DNA of 64,000 nt from Pontibacillus salipaludis. Lineage in GTDB: Bacteria; Bacillota; Bacilli; Bacillales; BH030062. How positions within the stretch are numbered: position 1 is the first letter of the stretch; each line of letters begins with the position of its first letter. Location: positions 360,658 to 424,657 of the forward strand of contig NZ_BMIN01000001.1 in NCBI RefSeq assembly GCF_014642405.1. The letters run 5' to 3'. Positions 46,545 to 54,849 of the stretch are shown here, one piece after another. Below the pieces are notes generated by a model, which searched no databases, was not told where the DNA came from, and was given only the letters and a program-made list of their open reading frames with translations. A program made the position numbers and the translations under genes.

Positions 46545-46681
46545 CAATGTAGCTCCTCTCAAGAGTTGTAAGCGTATTGCTTATTTTAACTTTCCCTATT
46601 TTAGGGAAAAGGTGTAACAGTTGAGTCTTCCAAAGAACCATTTTAAAATGAAACTACCTTAGCCAGAAAGGATGATAGATT

Positions 46682-47602
46682 TTGAATAAACGACAACTAG
46701 GTTCTTCTAATTTGATGGTATCAGAAATCGGATTAGGTTGCATGACTTTAGGAACAGATGAAAAGAAAGCAACAGACATCGTCAATCGCGCCCTAGATGC
46801 AGGGATTAATTATTTAGATACGGCAGACTTATATAACTTCGGTCGTAATGAAGAGATCGTCGGTAAAGCTTTAAAAGGAAGAAGAGATGAAATTATTTTA
46901 GGAACAAAGGGAGGCAACCACTTTGACCGAGACAAAGAAGATTGGTATTGGGACCCTTCAAAGTCCTACATTAAAGAGGCGATAAAAAATAGCTTACATC
47001 GTTTAGGTACAGATTATATTGACCTTTACCAGTTGCACGGTGGAACGATTGATGACCCAATTGACGAAACTATAGCCGCATTTGACGAATTGGTCCAAGA
47101 AGGGCTCGTCCGTTATTATGGAATCTCTTCTATCCGACCGAACGTAATTCGTGAATATGTTAAGCGTTCAAATATTGTGAGTGTTATGATGCAATACAGC
47201 CTATTGGACCGGCGCCCAGAAGAAGAAATTTTGGATTTACTAAACGAAAATCAGATTAGCGTACTGGCTAGAGGTCCTTTGGCTAAAGGAATGCTAAGTA
47301 ATAATGGCCTCGACAAAGTTCATGAAAAAGCTCAAGAAGGCTACTTATCCTACTCTCAAGAAGAAGTGAAACATATGGTCGAGCATTTATTAGGACATTC
47401 TTCTGAAGAACGCTCATTACAAGCTTTAGCTTTACAATACGTCTTACAAGATCCTACTGTTTCAACTGCTGTGTTTGGAGCAAGTTCTGCTGAACAATTA
47501 GAGCGAAACCTTTCTATGTTAGAAGCTCCTCCTTTAACAGAAGATGTATATGCGCAACTTCAACAGATTACACGACCAATTGTTTACCAGAAACACCGCT
47601 AA
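46682..47602 (+). CDS. yqkF: Aldo/keto reductase YqkF
   Basis: A 306-residue NADPH-dependent aldo/keto reductase. The catalytic Asp and Tyr lie in YLDTADLYNFGRNEE, the Lys in LGTKGG and the His in YQLHGG. The start is a TTG with AAAGGATG upstream. Length and position, divergent from nudF, match B. subtilis YqkF. Natural substrate unknown. Confidence 0.88.
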   Translation: MNKRQLGSSNLMVSEIGLGCMTLGTDEKKATDIVNRALDAGINYLDTADLYNFGRNEEIVGKALKGRRDEIILGTKGGNHFDRDKEDWYWDPSKSYIKEAIKNSLHRLGTDYIDLYQLHGGTIDDPIDETIAAFDELVQEGLVRYYGISSIRPNVIREYVKRSNIVSVMMQYSLLDRRPEEEILDLLNENQISVLARGPLAKGMLSNNGLDKVHEKAQEGYLSYSQEEVKHMVEHLLGHSSEERSLQALALQYVLQDPTVSTAVFGASSAEQLERNLSMLEAPPLTEDVYAQLQQITRPIVYQKHR

Positions 47603-47623
47603 CTAAAAAACAATTCTATTTCA

Positions 47624-47657
47624 AGAAGCTCCTCACATTTTGTGAGGAGCTTCTTTG
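47624..47657. terminator. Bidirectional terminator after yqkF
   Basis: AAGAAGCTCCTCACA pairs with TGTGAGGAGCTTCTT; T-rich on the plus strand. Confidence 0.88.
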
Positions 47658-47704
47658 TTAGTAAGCGTGTACCTTAATCCTTTATCTTTTTATATTCTGG
47701 TTTA

Positions 47705-49156
47705 TTAAAAAGGATATTCCCTGTACTCAGATTGAACACTAATCCATTTAACGGTTGTAAATTTATCTATAGCCCATTCACCACCGAATCGGCCAATTCC
47801 AGATTGTTTCTCCCCACCGAAAGCCACATGACCTTCATCATTAACGGATTGATCATTAATATGAATCATCCCCGTCTCAATACGCTTGGCAACTTCAATC
47901 CCTCGATATCGATCAGTTGTAAAGATTGATCCGCTTAAGCCATAAGGTGAATCGTTCGCAATTTGGATAGCTTCTTCTTCGTCTTTCACCTTAATCAGTG
48001 CAGCCACCGGACCGAAAATCTCATTCTTAGCAATTGGCATATCGTTCGTCACGTTAGACAACACCACTGGATGCATAAGGTTACCTTCTACCTTACCTCC
48101 TAGTAACTTTCTTGCTCCCTGATTCACGCTTTCATCGACATCTTGTTGAATGCGCTCCACAGCTTCCTGGTTAATCACAGGACCAACTACTGTATCATCA
48201 TCAGCAGGGTCTCCTGCTTTTAGGCTCTCTACCTTATTCTTAAAGGCTTCTGTAAACTTATCATATATGCTCTCATGAATAAGGATACGATTTAGTGACA
48301 TACATATTTGCCCTTGATGCAAGAATTTACCGAATGCAGCCGCTTGAACAGCCCGGTCAATATCAGCATCCTTTAACACGAGCATTGCATTATTTCCGCC
48401 TAATTCTAAAGCAGTGTCTTTCAAATGTTTACCTGCTAATTCCCCAATATGACTACCTACTTCAGTGGACCCTGTAAAGGAAATTAATTTTGGAGTTGAA
48501 TGTTCAACGAATGCATCGCCAATTTCAGAGCCTCGTCCCACTAATACATTAATAACCCCTTCTGGGAACCCTGCTTCGTGGAACAAATCTGCGATTAATA
48601 ATCCAGATGTAACGGGTGTATCAGAAGCTGGTTTTACCACAACCGTATTCCCCGTTGCAATCGCAGGAGCTATAGAGCGAAGCGCTAAGTGGAACGGGAA
48701 GTTCCATGGTCCAATTACACCGATTACTCCTTTTGCAGAACGGTGAACATAGTTGTCTTTACCAGGGACATTAGACGGAAGGATTGTCCCTTCCATACGA
48801 GTTGGAAAAGAGCTGGCTTCCTTCACAATCGCAAGAGCCGCTTGAAATTCCACCTGTGATTTAATTTTTGTACTCCCAGATTCTTTAACAAGCCATTCGA
48901 CGATTTCTTCTTTTCGATCATTCATAATCTTAAGCAAACGATCAAAATAAGCTTGCTTCTCCGCAGGCTTTAATGCTGCCCAACCCGATTGCGCCTTCTC
49001 TGCATAGTCGTATGCCTCATTTAAATCGTCTTCATTTGCCGATTGAATCGTTTGAATTAACTCGTTTGAATATGGATTATAATTTTGTACGGTTTTTTCA
49101 CTAGAACCCTGTTTCCATCTTCCATTTATATATTGTTGAGTAAATGTTGCTGTCAT
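47705..49156 (-). CDS. NAD(P)-dependent aldehyde dehydrogenase (YfmT-like)
   Basis: A 483-residue aldehyde dehydrogenase. The general base is E251 (ALELGGNN), the nucleophile C285 (GQICMS), and the cofactor loop is FTGSTEVG at about 227-234. It resembles the benzaldehyde/vanillin-type enzymes such as B. subtilis YfmT. It is a single gene; the substrate cannot be fixed from context. The usual ribosome site GGAGG is close to the start. Confidence 0.83.
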   Translation of the reverse strand: MTATFTQQYINGRWKQGSSEKTVQNYNPYSNELIQTIQSANEDDLNEAYDYAEKAQSGWAALKPAEKQAYFDRLLKIMNDRKEEIVEWLVKESGSTKIKSQVEFQAALAIVKEASSFPTRMEGTILPSNVPGKDNYVHRSAKGVIGVIGPWNFPFHLALRSIAPAIATGNTVVVKPASDTPVTSGLLIADLFHEAGFPEGVINVLVGRGSEIGDAFVEHSTPKLISFTGSTEVGSHIGELAGKHLKDTALELGGNNAMLVLKDADIDRAVQAAAFGKFLHQGQICMSLNRILIHESIYDKFTEAFKNKVESLKAGDPADDDTVVGPVINQEAVERIQQDVDESVNQGARKLLGGKVEGNLMHPVVLSNVTNDMPIAKNEIFGPVAALIKVKDEEEAIQIANDSPYGLSGSIFTTDRYRGIEVAKRIETGMIHINDQSVNDEGHVAFGGEKQSGIGRFGGEWAIDKFTTVKWISVQSEYREYPF

Positions 49157-49249
49157 TGTATTGCCTCCTCAAAATAGACTGCTCTCTTGGTTTATCCATT
49201 TTCCCTCGAATTAAAACCATTTTGAGCCTATTCATCCTTTTGAGAGAAT

Positions 49250-49428
49250 GTTTTCGTTAACTTTAATTGAGCGTAAGGCGGGCCTGGAAACCACTCGCTT
49301 TCCTGTGGGGAGCTGGTGAGCCTCCTCTCCCGGCAAAGCCGGGATCCGGGGTCTCACCTAGGCTCTTCTGCCCACGGGAGTCTCGCAGTTTCCAGGCCCA
49401 CCTTTGCCATATCGGAATGAACGAAAAC
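49250..49428. repeat. GC-rich palindromic element, copy E, unit 1
   Basis: GTTTTCGTT to AACGAAAAC, 179 bp. It is almost identical, in reverse orientation, to copy A unit 2, with outer arms GGGCCTGGAAACC and GGTTTCCAGGCCC-type complementarity and a small inner hairpin CCCGGCAAAGCCGGG at the centre. It forms a dimer with unit 2 through a 42-bp spacer. Confidence 0.88.
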
Positions 49429-49470
49429 ATGCTATAAAAGGTGACACCAGACCTCCTAATGCAAACAGCA

Positions 49471-49645
49471 GGGCCGTTCACCTCTTTAAAGCCAGGGCTG
49501 GCTCGGGGACTGCGAGACTCCCGCGGGACAAGGAGCCTAGGGAAGACCCCGCAGAGAGCGAAGCGTTTGAGGAGGCTTCCCAGCTCCCCGCAGGAAAGCG
49601 AGTTGTCCCCGAGCCAGCCCAAGCACTCATCAAATGTAACGGCCC
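49471..49645. repeat. GC-rich palindromic element, copy E, unit 2
   Basis: GGGCCGTT to AACGGCCC, 175 bp. This is the clearest complete unit: GGCTCGGGGAC, GCGAGACTCCCGCGGGA, GGAGCCTAGG and AAGACCCCGC on the left, GAGGAGGCTTCCCAGC, CCCCGCAGGAAAGCGAG and GTCCCCGAGCC on the right. It shows the uninterrupted CCTAGG site where a cassette sits in copies B, G and H. Confidence 0.9.
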
Positions 49646-49771
49646 CCCTTTCAGCTGAGGTCTTATGCAGAAGAGTCACCTCAGCAATTGGAAAGATAGG
49701 GTTCGTTCCTTTGACCCACTTCAAAGGAAACCACTAGCGTTCTTATGTACTAACGACAAACACCTTAAGTA

Positions 49772-49780
49772 TGGTATAAT
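49772..49780 (+). promoter_or_regulatory. Extended -10 promoter of the type I toxin
   Basis: TGGTATAAT, an extended -10 box. The transcript would start near 49787, giving a leader of about 58 bases in which ACCCCT (49824-49829) can pair with the ribosome-site bases AGGGGGT (49837-49843). Confidence 0.7.
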
Positions 49781-49844
49781 TAGGAAAGATCTCGTCTCTC
49801 TATATGAAAAGGGTGGTCGGCTAACCCCTATCCGAAAGGGGGTG

Positions 49845-49961
49845 ATGCCTATCGACGCATATCAAGTAATCATGGTGATGTTTTCGTTTGGTATGTTCGT
49901 CCTTTCGCTTCTTAGCTTTGTTGTGAAAATCGTGACAGAGTTATTAAAGCATAAAAAATAG
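49845..49961 (+). CDS. Holin-like type I toxin peptide, 38 residues
   Basis: A short hydrophobic peptide starting MPIDAYQVIMVMFSFG, with one membrane helix (about 6-31) and a Lys/His-rich tail LLKHKK. This is the pattern of the putative holin-like toxin family (TxpA/BsrG group). The start ATG has AAAGGGGG just upstream, and that site is sequestered in a leader hairpin. A longer frame from 49665 is rejected: it lacks a ribosome site and begins in the repeat flank. A convergent RNA lies at its 3' end. Overproduction of such peptides damages the membrane. Confidence 0.82.
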   Translation: MPIDAYQVIMVMFSFGMFVLSLLSFVVKIVTELLKHKK

Positions 49962-49962
49962 A

Positions 49963-50070
49963 CCTCCCTTCACACGTTTATGCAGGAGAGGTCTATTCAT
50001 ATGGGCCGATCCTCTTAAGTAGAGAGAACGTAGATCATACGACCACAGTTGCAGCTGTGGTCGTTTTTAT
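49963..50070 (-). ncRNA. Predicted antitoxin RNA of the type I system
   Basis: On the minus strand a TATAAT box (50069-50074) and a further extended -10 TGGTATTAT (50089-50097) lie upstream, and a terminator ends at 49963: AGACCTCTCC pairs with GGGAGGTCT followed by ATTTTTTA. An RNA of about 100 bases between them would overlap the 3' untranslated part of the toxin transcript fully, the same geometry as RatA/TxpA and SR4/BsrG. It was predicted from signals alone; exact ends are unknown. Confidence 0.65.
50039..50070 (+). terminator. Terminator of the toxin transcript
   Basis: ACGACCACAG-TTGCAG-CTGTGGTCGT followed by TTTTATT. Confidence 0.9.
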
Positions 50071-50130
50071 TATATGCTTTCTACTCTTATAATACCACAT
50101 CTTTACAGAATGAAAACACGTATTTACCGG

Positions 50131-50364
50131 TTACTTTTTAAAACTTTTCCAATCAAGATTGCTATCGTTCAGTAACTCTTCAAAGCTTTTGTTTGCTTCA
50201 CGTTGTTTCCGTTCCTCAATTCTCTTTTGTTTTTCTTCTTCTTTCCGCTCTTCTTCTTGTTTCTTCAAATCAGCTTTTTTAGATTGAAGCTGCTTAACAA
50301 GATCATCTTGAAGCAGATCTTTCAATGTACCTTCTTCCTCTTGTCTCTGCCTTTTCTTACTCAA
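50131..50364 (-). CDS. yqkE: DUF3886 family protein YqkE
   Basis: A 77-residue, highly charged Lys/Glu-rich helical protein with the family C-terminus NKSFEELLNDSNLDWKSFKK. Start is one of two adjacent TTG codons (50367 or 50364) behind AAAGGAG; 50364 has the better spacing of nine bases. It overlaps the end of yqkB. Function unknown. Confidence 0.75.
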   Translation of the reverse strand: MSKKRQRQEEEGTLKDLLQDDLVKQLQSKKADLKKQEEERKEEEKQKRIEERKQREANKSFEELLNDSNLDWKSFKK

Positions 50365-50695
50365 CAAACTCCACTCCTTTTTGAATAACTCTAGAAGATA
50401 ACGAGGCATTTAGCATTTGGTTTGGACTCTTTAAGCGGAACAAACGCCCTGTCCATTCTAGCTTCATCTCTGGTTCGAAAAAGGTTTTTTGCTGTTCGTC
50501 TATAACGATTTTGTACTGGTCATTCTCTACCACTTCATCATGTTGTGTTGTTTCATTTGTGAAATACATAATGCGCACGCCATTTACTCCGCATCCACAA
50601 CCTTCTATATCATAATAAAGACGTAAGATAGGATGATCTTCTATTTGTAATAATCGTAATTGTTCTAATGCTTCGTCCATTATTGTTAATTTCAT
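50357..50695 (-). CDS. yqkB: HesB-like protein YqkB
   Basis: A 112-residue HesB/IscA-related protein (YqkB family). It has the GCGCGVNGV segment in place of the usual CGC arrangement. HesB-type proteins act in iron-sulfur cluster assembly, but YqkB's role is not established. The start at 50695 has GAGGTGG eight bases upstream; a GTG four codons earlier overlaps that site. Confidence 0.82.
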   Translation of the reverse strand: MKLTIMDEALEQLRLLQIEDHPILRLYYDIEGCGCGVNGVRIMYFTNETTQHDEVVENDQYKIVIDEQQKTFFEPEMKLEWTGRLFRLKSPNQMLNASLSSRVIQKGVEFVE

Positions 50696-50909
50696 TTTTA
50701 ATACCACCTCTTGTCTCTTTTTTATCTTATAAAATCATAACATGTTGAGCAAGAGTTTCGATTGTTCTGTATAAATCGCCTACATTCTCGATTTAAGTTT
50801 TGTGCGTACTGTACAAAATACGAATATTTCCTCCCGAAAGAAGGGTATAGCATAGTAAACGCATAATTATGATAAAGGAAAACAGAAAAAATTTCAGGAG
50901 GAGATAAAG

Positions 50910-51155
50910 ATGAAATTGCAAGTGCAAAAACCAATCTTTGCAGAGTCTGCAAGTCTTTTTGTGAATACCATGAGTGAGTACGAAGATACAGTGCTACTAA
51001 AAAAAGATCATTGGGTAGTGGATGCTAAAAGTCTTCTTGGGGTATTAGCCGTATCCTTACAACCAGGTCAAACAGTTGAACTCGATGTTCAAGGAACTAA
51101 CGAAGAAGCAATTAAACAATCTCTTATTGAAAAAGAATTGTTTAAGGAAGCATAA
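50910..51155 (+). CDS. HPr-like protein lacking the phosphorylatable histidine
   Basis: An 81-residue protein with the HPr fold. The Ser46 region of HPr is kept (VDAKSLLGVLAV, S41), and the glycine-rich LQPGQTVELDVQG follows. The PTS histidine position, expected in a GIHARPAT-type motif, reads IFAESAS: phenylalanine at position 10 replaces the histidine and Arg17 is Glu. It therefore cannot carry phosphate from enzyme I, but could be a target of HPr kinase like Crh. The AGGAGG site is strong. Confidence 0.78.
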   Translation: MKLQVQKPIFAESASLFVNTMSEYEDTVLLKKDHWVVDAKSLLGVLAVSLQPGQTVELDVQGTNEEAIKQSLIEKELFKEA

Positions 51156-51175
51156 GTAAATAATTGATTAAACGA

Positions 51176-51235
51176 AAGTGACCCTTATTGGTGTGCCATT
51201 CATCAGCACTCCCATATAGGGCCACTTCTTTTTTA
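51176..51235 (+). terminator. Terminator of the HPr-like gene
   Basis: AAGTGACCCTTAT pairs with ATATAGGGCCACTT around a long loop, followed by TTTTTT. Confidence 0.75.
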
Positions 51236-51317
51236 ATGGGGCATTTTGTTTGACAGAGTCTTTTAATAAATTGAATGGGCTACACGTTTCAGTGAACACT
51301 CCCCATCAGCCTCTTGC

Positions 51318-52589
51318 CTACTCTGCAAAATGGCCTCCTACAAGCTTACTGCGATGCTTAGCTGTGCCAGCTTTAGTGTAAGAAACTGCTCGTAAAAGAG
51401 CGTCGTTTCCATATTTGTTCCGAATCTCATCCATAACGTAACCAAGGTCCCTCTTTTTATCACGATCTTGCTCAAATAAACTAAGCTGCATGGCTTCATC
51501 TTCTGTAATGTTCGAAAGACTTATGGAAATTTTACGAACTGTCTGGTGTGAGTAAAACTCGTCAAACAACTGCATACACACATCATACATCTCTGTCGTA
51601 ATATTGGTGGGAGAGGCAATGGATTTAGAACGATGAAATCCCCCACCCCCTTCATCTTTACTATATCCAAGTCCAAGACTAATTGTTCGACCAGCTTTAC
51701 GGTAAGCACGCGCCCGCTTTGCTACTTCTTCACACATTTCTAGGATTACGTAACGCACTTCTTTCGGATCCGGGTAATCTCTCATGAGAATTTGACTTTT
51801 CCCGAAGCTGATCTGCCCTTGCATAATCGGTGCACCAAGCTCAGAGAGATCTACCCCATTGGCGTGATAATAAAGTTGGTTTCCCATTACACCAAATCGC
51901 TTCTCAAGTTGCTCTAGAGGAAAGGTAGCAAGCTGCCCGACAGTTGTAATCCCTAATCGATTGAGTCGCTTCTCCATCCGAGATCCAATTCCCCACATTT
52001 CACTTAAAGGGGAGACAGGCCACAACTTTTTCTTTACATCTTCATACCCCCAGTGAGCTACTCCCGTTTTCTTCGCTTCCAAATCCAGACATAGCTTTGA
52101 AAGAAGCATGTTTGGGCCAATACCGATCGCACACTGAAGGTGGAAGGTTTCGAACAACTCTTTTCGAATCATTTGAGCTACTGCTTTTGCATCCCCCCAT
52201 AACCGCTCCGTTCCCGTTACGTCGAGAAAACTTTCGTCCACACTGTACGTATGAATAGCTTCCTTTGGCACATATCGATTAAAAAGTCGTGTGATTTCTG
52301 TAGAGATATGCAAATAAAGCCTCATCTGAGCAGAGACTAAGTGGATTCTTGGATCATCTGGAATTTCAAATAACCGACTTCCTGTTTTAATACCAAAGTC
52401 TTTTTTTAGAGCTGGAGAAGCCGCAAGCACTACACTTCCCGGCCGTTTCAAATCTGCCACCACCGCCAGATGTACCTTCATTGGATCTAAGCCTTTCATT
52501 ATAGCCGCACAACTGGCATAGAAACTCTTCATATCCACACACAAAATACTACGATTTGGAAACGATTGATAATCAATCATCGCATTCAT
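51318..52589 (-). CDS. yqjW: Y-family DNA polymerase (UvrX/YqjW type)
   Basis: A 423-residue translesion polymerase. The catalytic start is CVDMKSFYASCAA and the second acidic site is YSVDESFLDVTG; a helix-hairpin-helix lies at WGIGSRMEKRLNRLGI, and the little-finger domain follows. It copies past damaged bases with low fidelity. The start at 52589 has GGAGG seven bases upstream. Two LexA-type boxes flank its promoter. Length fits YqjW (about 412) of B. subtilis. Confidence 0.9.
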   Translation of the reverse strand: MNAMIDYQSFPNRSILCVDMKSFYASCAAIMKGLDPMKVHLAVVADLKRPGSVVLAASPALKKDFGIKTGSRLFEIPDDPRIHLVSAQMRLYLHISTEITRLFNRYVPKEAIHTYSVDESFLDVTGTERLWGDAKAVAQMIRKELFETFHLQCAIGIGPNMLLSKLCLDLEAKKTGVAHWGYEDVKKKLWPVSPLSEMWGIGSRMEKRLNRLGITTVGQLATFPLEQLEKRFGVMGNQLYYHANGVDLSELGAPIMQGQISFGKSQILMRDYPDPKEVRYVILEMCEEVAKRARAYRKAGRTISLGLGYSKDEGGGGFHRSKSIASPTNITTEMYDVCMQLFDEFYSHQTVRKISISLSNITEDEAMQLSLFEQDRDKKRDLGYVMDEIRNKYGNDALLRAVSYTKAGTAKHRSKLVGGHFAE

Positions 52590-52612
52590 ACGAGGTCCTC
52601 CTACCATGAAAT

Positions 52613-52626
52613 TGAATGTTTGTTCG
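52613..52626 (-). promoter_or_regulatory. SOS (LexA) box, promoter-proximal
   Basis: Minus strand CGAACAAACATTCA; consensus CGAACRNRYGTTYC. The core GAACAAACATTC is identical to the second box. Confidence 0.65.
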
Positions 52627-52643
52627 CGTTATCTGTTACTCTT

Positions 52644-52672
52644 ATTATGCGAATGTTTGTTCTCTTTTTCAA
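52644..52672 (-). promoter_or_regulatory. SigA promoter of yqjW with an SOS box in its spacer
   Basis: On the minus strand TTGAAA (52667-52672), 17 bases, CATAAT (52644-52649). The LexA-like box AGAACAAACATTCG (52650-52663) fills the spacer, so LexA would block polymerase directly. Confidence 0.75.
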
Positions 52673-52765
52673 GTGGTGATGTTTTCCTTTTTTCGACATT
52701 CCCTCTTTTTCCCTATAAGTCACCTTATATGGAAAACTTGAAGCTGAGGTATTTTAATATGGATA

Positions 52766-52962
52766 GGGCCGTTAACCACGTTGAGAGTTCGGGTGTCTGG
52801 GGAACGACTCGCTTTCCGCGGGCGAGCTGCCGAGCCTCCTCCTTCACTGCGTTCAGTCCGGGGTCTCGTCGACCTCTTTCTCCCGCAGGAGGCTCCCCAG
52901 CTCGCCGCGGAAAGCGAGTAATTTCCCGAACCACCTTAGACTCAATTAAAGCGAACGGAACC
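52766..52962. repeat. GC-rich palindromic element, copy F
   Basis: Single unit, GGGCCGTT to AACGGAACC, 197 bp. Left arm GGGGAACGACTCGCTTTCCGCGGGCGAGCTG-type boxes pair with CAGCTCGCCGCGGAAAGCGAG on the right. The left end is of the GGGCCGTT type and the right end of the AACGGAAAC type, so the unit looks like a hybrid of the two halves of the dimer. No cassette is present. Confidence 0.85.
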
Positions 52963-53023
52963 ATTCTCCTCTTCAACAATCCCGCCGTTTTCTTGATTAA
53001 CCCATAGAAACAAGTTCACTCAA

Positions 53024-53050
53024 TAAAAAAAACCCTCACATATGTGAGGA
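53024..53050 (-). terminator. Terminator of yqjQ
   Basis: On the minus strand CCTCACATATGTGAGG followed by GTTTTTTTTATTG. Confidence 0.85.
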
Positions 53051-53052
53051 TT

Positions 53053-53844
53053 TTATTTCTTCTCAAATTGTTTACGCATGAGTTTCTCTGTAAGGCCGGG
53101 CATGAGTTGGTATAGCTTAGATCCAGCTTCCATCCAAGAGGGAAGGTTGATCTCTCGTTTAGAGGTAAATAAGTGCTTAACTACTTTGTGCGCTACGGTG
53201 TCAGGGTCTAACATAAATCGTTCTACAGATTTCTGATAGTTTCCTTCAGGGTCTGCTTGGTCGAAGAAGTTTGTTCGCACAGGGCCGAGGTTTACTCCTG
53301 TTACATAAACCCCTTTAGACTTCACTTCCAACCGTAAAGCGTTCGTAAATCCTAATACCGCATGCTTTGAGGCTGCATAGCCTGATGCTTTAGGAGTAGA
53401 CATCTTTCCGGCTTGGGAAGCGATATTTATAATGTGACCTCCCCGAGCAATGAAAGAAGGAAGGATTGCTTTTACGCATTGAATCAGACCAAGTACATTG
53501 ACTTGAAACATTGATTCGTACTGATCAAGTTCTGTCGCCTCTACAGATTCAAAAATACCAAAGCCAGCATTGTTAATTAAAGCATCTACATCTCCTACCG
53601 CTTCTTTAATCGCATGAAATGCTCTATTAATGTCTGCCCGGTCAGATAAATCACATGGATACGCATACCCTATAACACCTGTATCCTTTTCTATTTGTTC
53701 GACAATTTGCTTCAATCGTTCTCCCCGGCGCGCTAGTAATATAGGAACTCCTCCCTGCTTAGCCACATGCCAAGCTATACGTTCACCTATTCCACTTGAG
53801 GCGCCAGTAATAATAACTGTCTTGCTGTTTAGCGTGTTTGTCAC
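53053..53844 (-). CDS. yqjQ: Short-chain dehydrogenase YqjQ
   Basis: A 263-residue short-chain dehydrogenase/reductase. Cofactor site TGASSGIGE, NNAGFG, catalytic Ser in NIASQAGK and Tyr-Lys in YAASK. The start is GTG at 53844 with AGGTG six bases upstream; another GTG three codons earlier abuts the previous stop. It follows yqjP closely. Substrate unknown. Confidence 0.85.
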   Translation of the reverse strand: MTNTLNSKTVIITGASSGIGERIAWHVAKQGGVPILLARRGERLKQIVEQIEKDTGVIGYAYPCDLSDRADINRAFHAIKEAVGDVDALINNAGFGIFESVEATELDQYESMFQVNVLGLIQCVKAILPSFIARGGHIINIASQAGKMSTPKASGYAASKHAVLGFTNALRLEVKSKGVYVTGVNLGPVRTNFFDQADPEGNYQKSVERFMLDPDTVAHKVVKHLFTSKREINLPSWMEAGSKLYQLMPGLTEKLMRKQFEKK

Positions 53845-53853
53845 ATGTATCAC

Positions 53854-54816
53854 CTATTTTGCTTCATAATAATAGATTCCATCTTCTAAGTGTACACGAA
53901 CACGACCTTCTTCTTCCAGGATATCAAGTTGCCCTACTGTTTCAGACATGGTTAAACCAAACTGTTTCTTAATATGCTTTGGAAATAACTGTTTACACAC
54001 TTGAAATGGAGTAAGAGGCCCTCCTTCTAGCATGTGATAGACCTTATTGGAACGGTACTGTTGCTTATTTAAACGTTCTTTAATAAGCTCCTTCGGATGA
54101 GCAAAAATTGGACCATGACCAGGATACACTTCTCCAATATCCATATGTAGACACCTTTCAAGTGTCTTTTGATACGTGACAAGCGGTCGAGGTCTTTCTT
54201 CCCTTGGCTCTCGAGGTGGCTCTAACAAAGGGTTAGAGGAGATGTGATATAGCAAGTGATCTCCGGACATCATAGATTGGTCAGCAGACCGGTAAAACGA
54301 CAAGTGACTCTCTGCATGACCTGGTGTTTCAAGACAAACCCAATCTGAATGTCCTGGTATATGATCACCTTCTTGAAGAGACTGAGTTAAGGTCCCCTTC
54401 GCTACATACTTAAGTGGATCTTGCAAATGCTTAAAGAACGCTTCATAAGATTGATCTACACCAAACTGTTTATATAGCGTATGGAAAAAGGTTTGAAAAC
54501 GAGAAAGAAATGCTTCATCTCTTTCAAGCCAATTCCTGTTATCTTCATGCCCGTAAACCCCTTCCAAATGGTCAAAACGATCAACTAACCCGATATGATC
54601 AGGGTGATGATGCGTCAGAACAATTTGCTTGATATCTTTTGGACTGTAGCCAAGAGAACCCAATTGTGACTCTAACGCGTTCCAGGCTTCTTCTGTTTTG
54701 ACCCCCGCATCAATTAAAGTTAGCATTTCTCCTTTTAATAAATACGTATGAACATCACCTACTGCGAAAGGCGTTGGAATTGAGAGCTGATAAATCTTAT
54801 CTGTTGTTTGAACCAT
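53854..54816 (-). CDS. yqjP: Metallo-beta-lactamase-fold hydrolase YqjP
   Basis: A 320-residue MBL-fold hydrolase. The zinc motif is HHHPDHIG, with later ligands in the GHAESHLSFYR and YPGHGP segments. A C-terminal winged-helix-like domain (about 240-320) follows. The start at 54816 has GGGGG upstream. It forms an operon with yqjQ and lies behind a palindromic operator. Confidence 0.85.
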   Translation of the reverse strand: MVQTTDKIYQLSIPTPFAVGDVHTYLLKGEMLTLIDAGVKTEEAWNALESQLGSLGYSPKDIKQIVLTHHHPDHIGLVDRFDHLEGVYGHEDNRNWLERDEAFLSRFQTFFHTLYKQFGVDQSYEAFFKHLQDPLKYVAKGTLTQSLQEGDHIPGHSDWVCLETPGHAESHLSFYRSADQSMMSGDHLLYHISSNPLLEPPREPREERPRPLVTYQKTLERCLHMDIGEVYPGHGPIFAHPKELIKERLNKQQYRSNKVYHMLEGGPLTPFQVCKQLFPKHIKKQFGLTMSETVGQLDILEEEGRVRVHLEDGIYYYEAK

Positions 54817-54831
54817 AAAGAACCCCCACAC

Positions 54832-54849
54832 ACTGAATGTTCATTCAGT
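54832..54849. promoter_or_regulatory. TetR-type operator upstream of yqjP
   Basis: ACTGAATGTTCATTCAGT, a perfect 18-bp palindrome ending 16 bases before the yqjP start. Half-site TGAATG is typical of TetR regulators of fatty-acid metabolism such as FadR. Confidence 0.6.

Noticed and set aside
49263..49737. Reading frames of up to 153 codons on both strands
   Set aside because: They cover palindromic element E completely. Long open frames arise from high GC content and symmetry, not from coding.
50722..50952. 76-codon minus frame upstream of the HPr-like gene
   Set aside because: No ribosome site, and it overlaps the start of a well-supported gene.
52725..52979. 84-codon minus frame and the overlapping 133-codon plus frame from 52606
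   Set aside because: Cover the yqjW promoter with its SOS boxes and palindromic element F; no ribosome site or domain.
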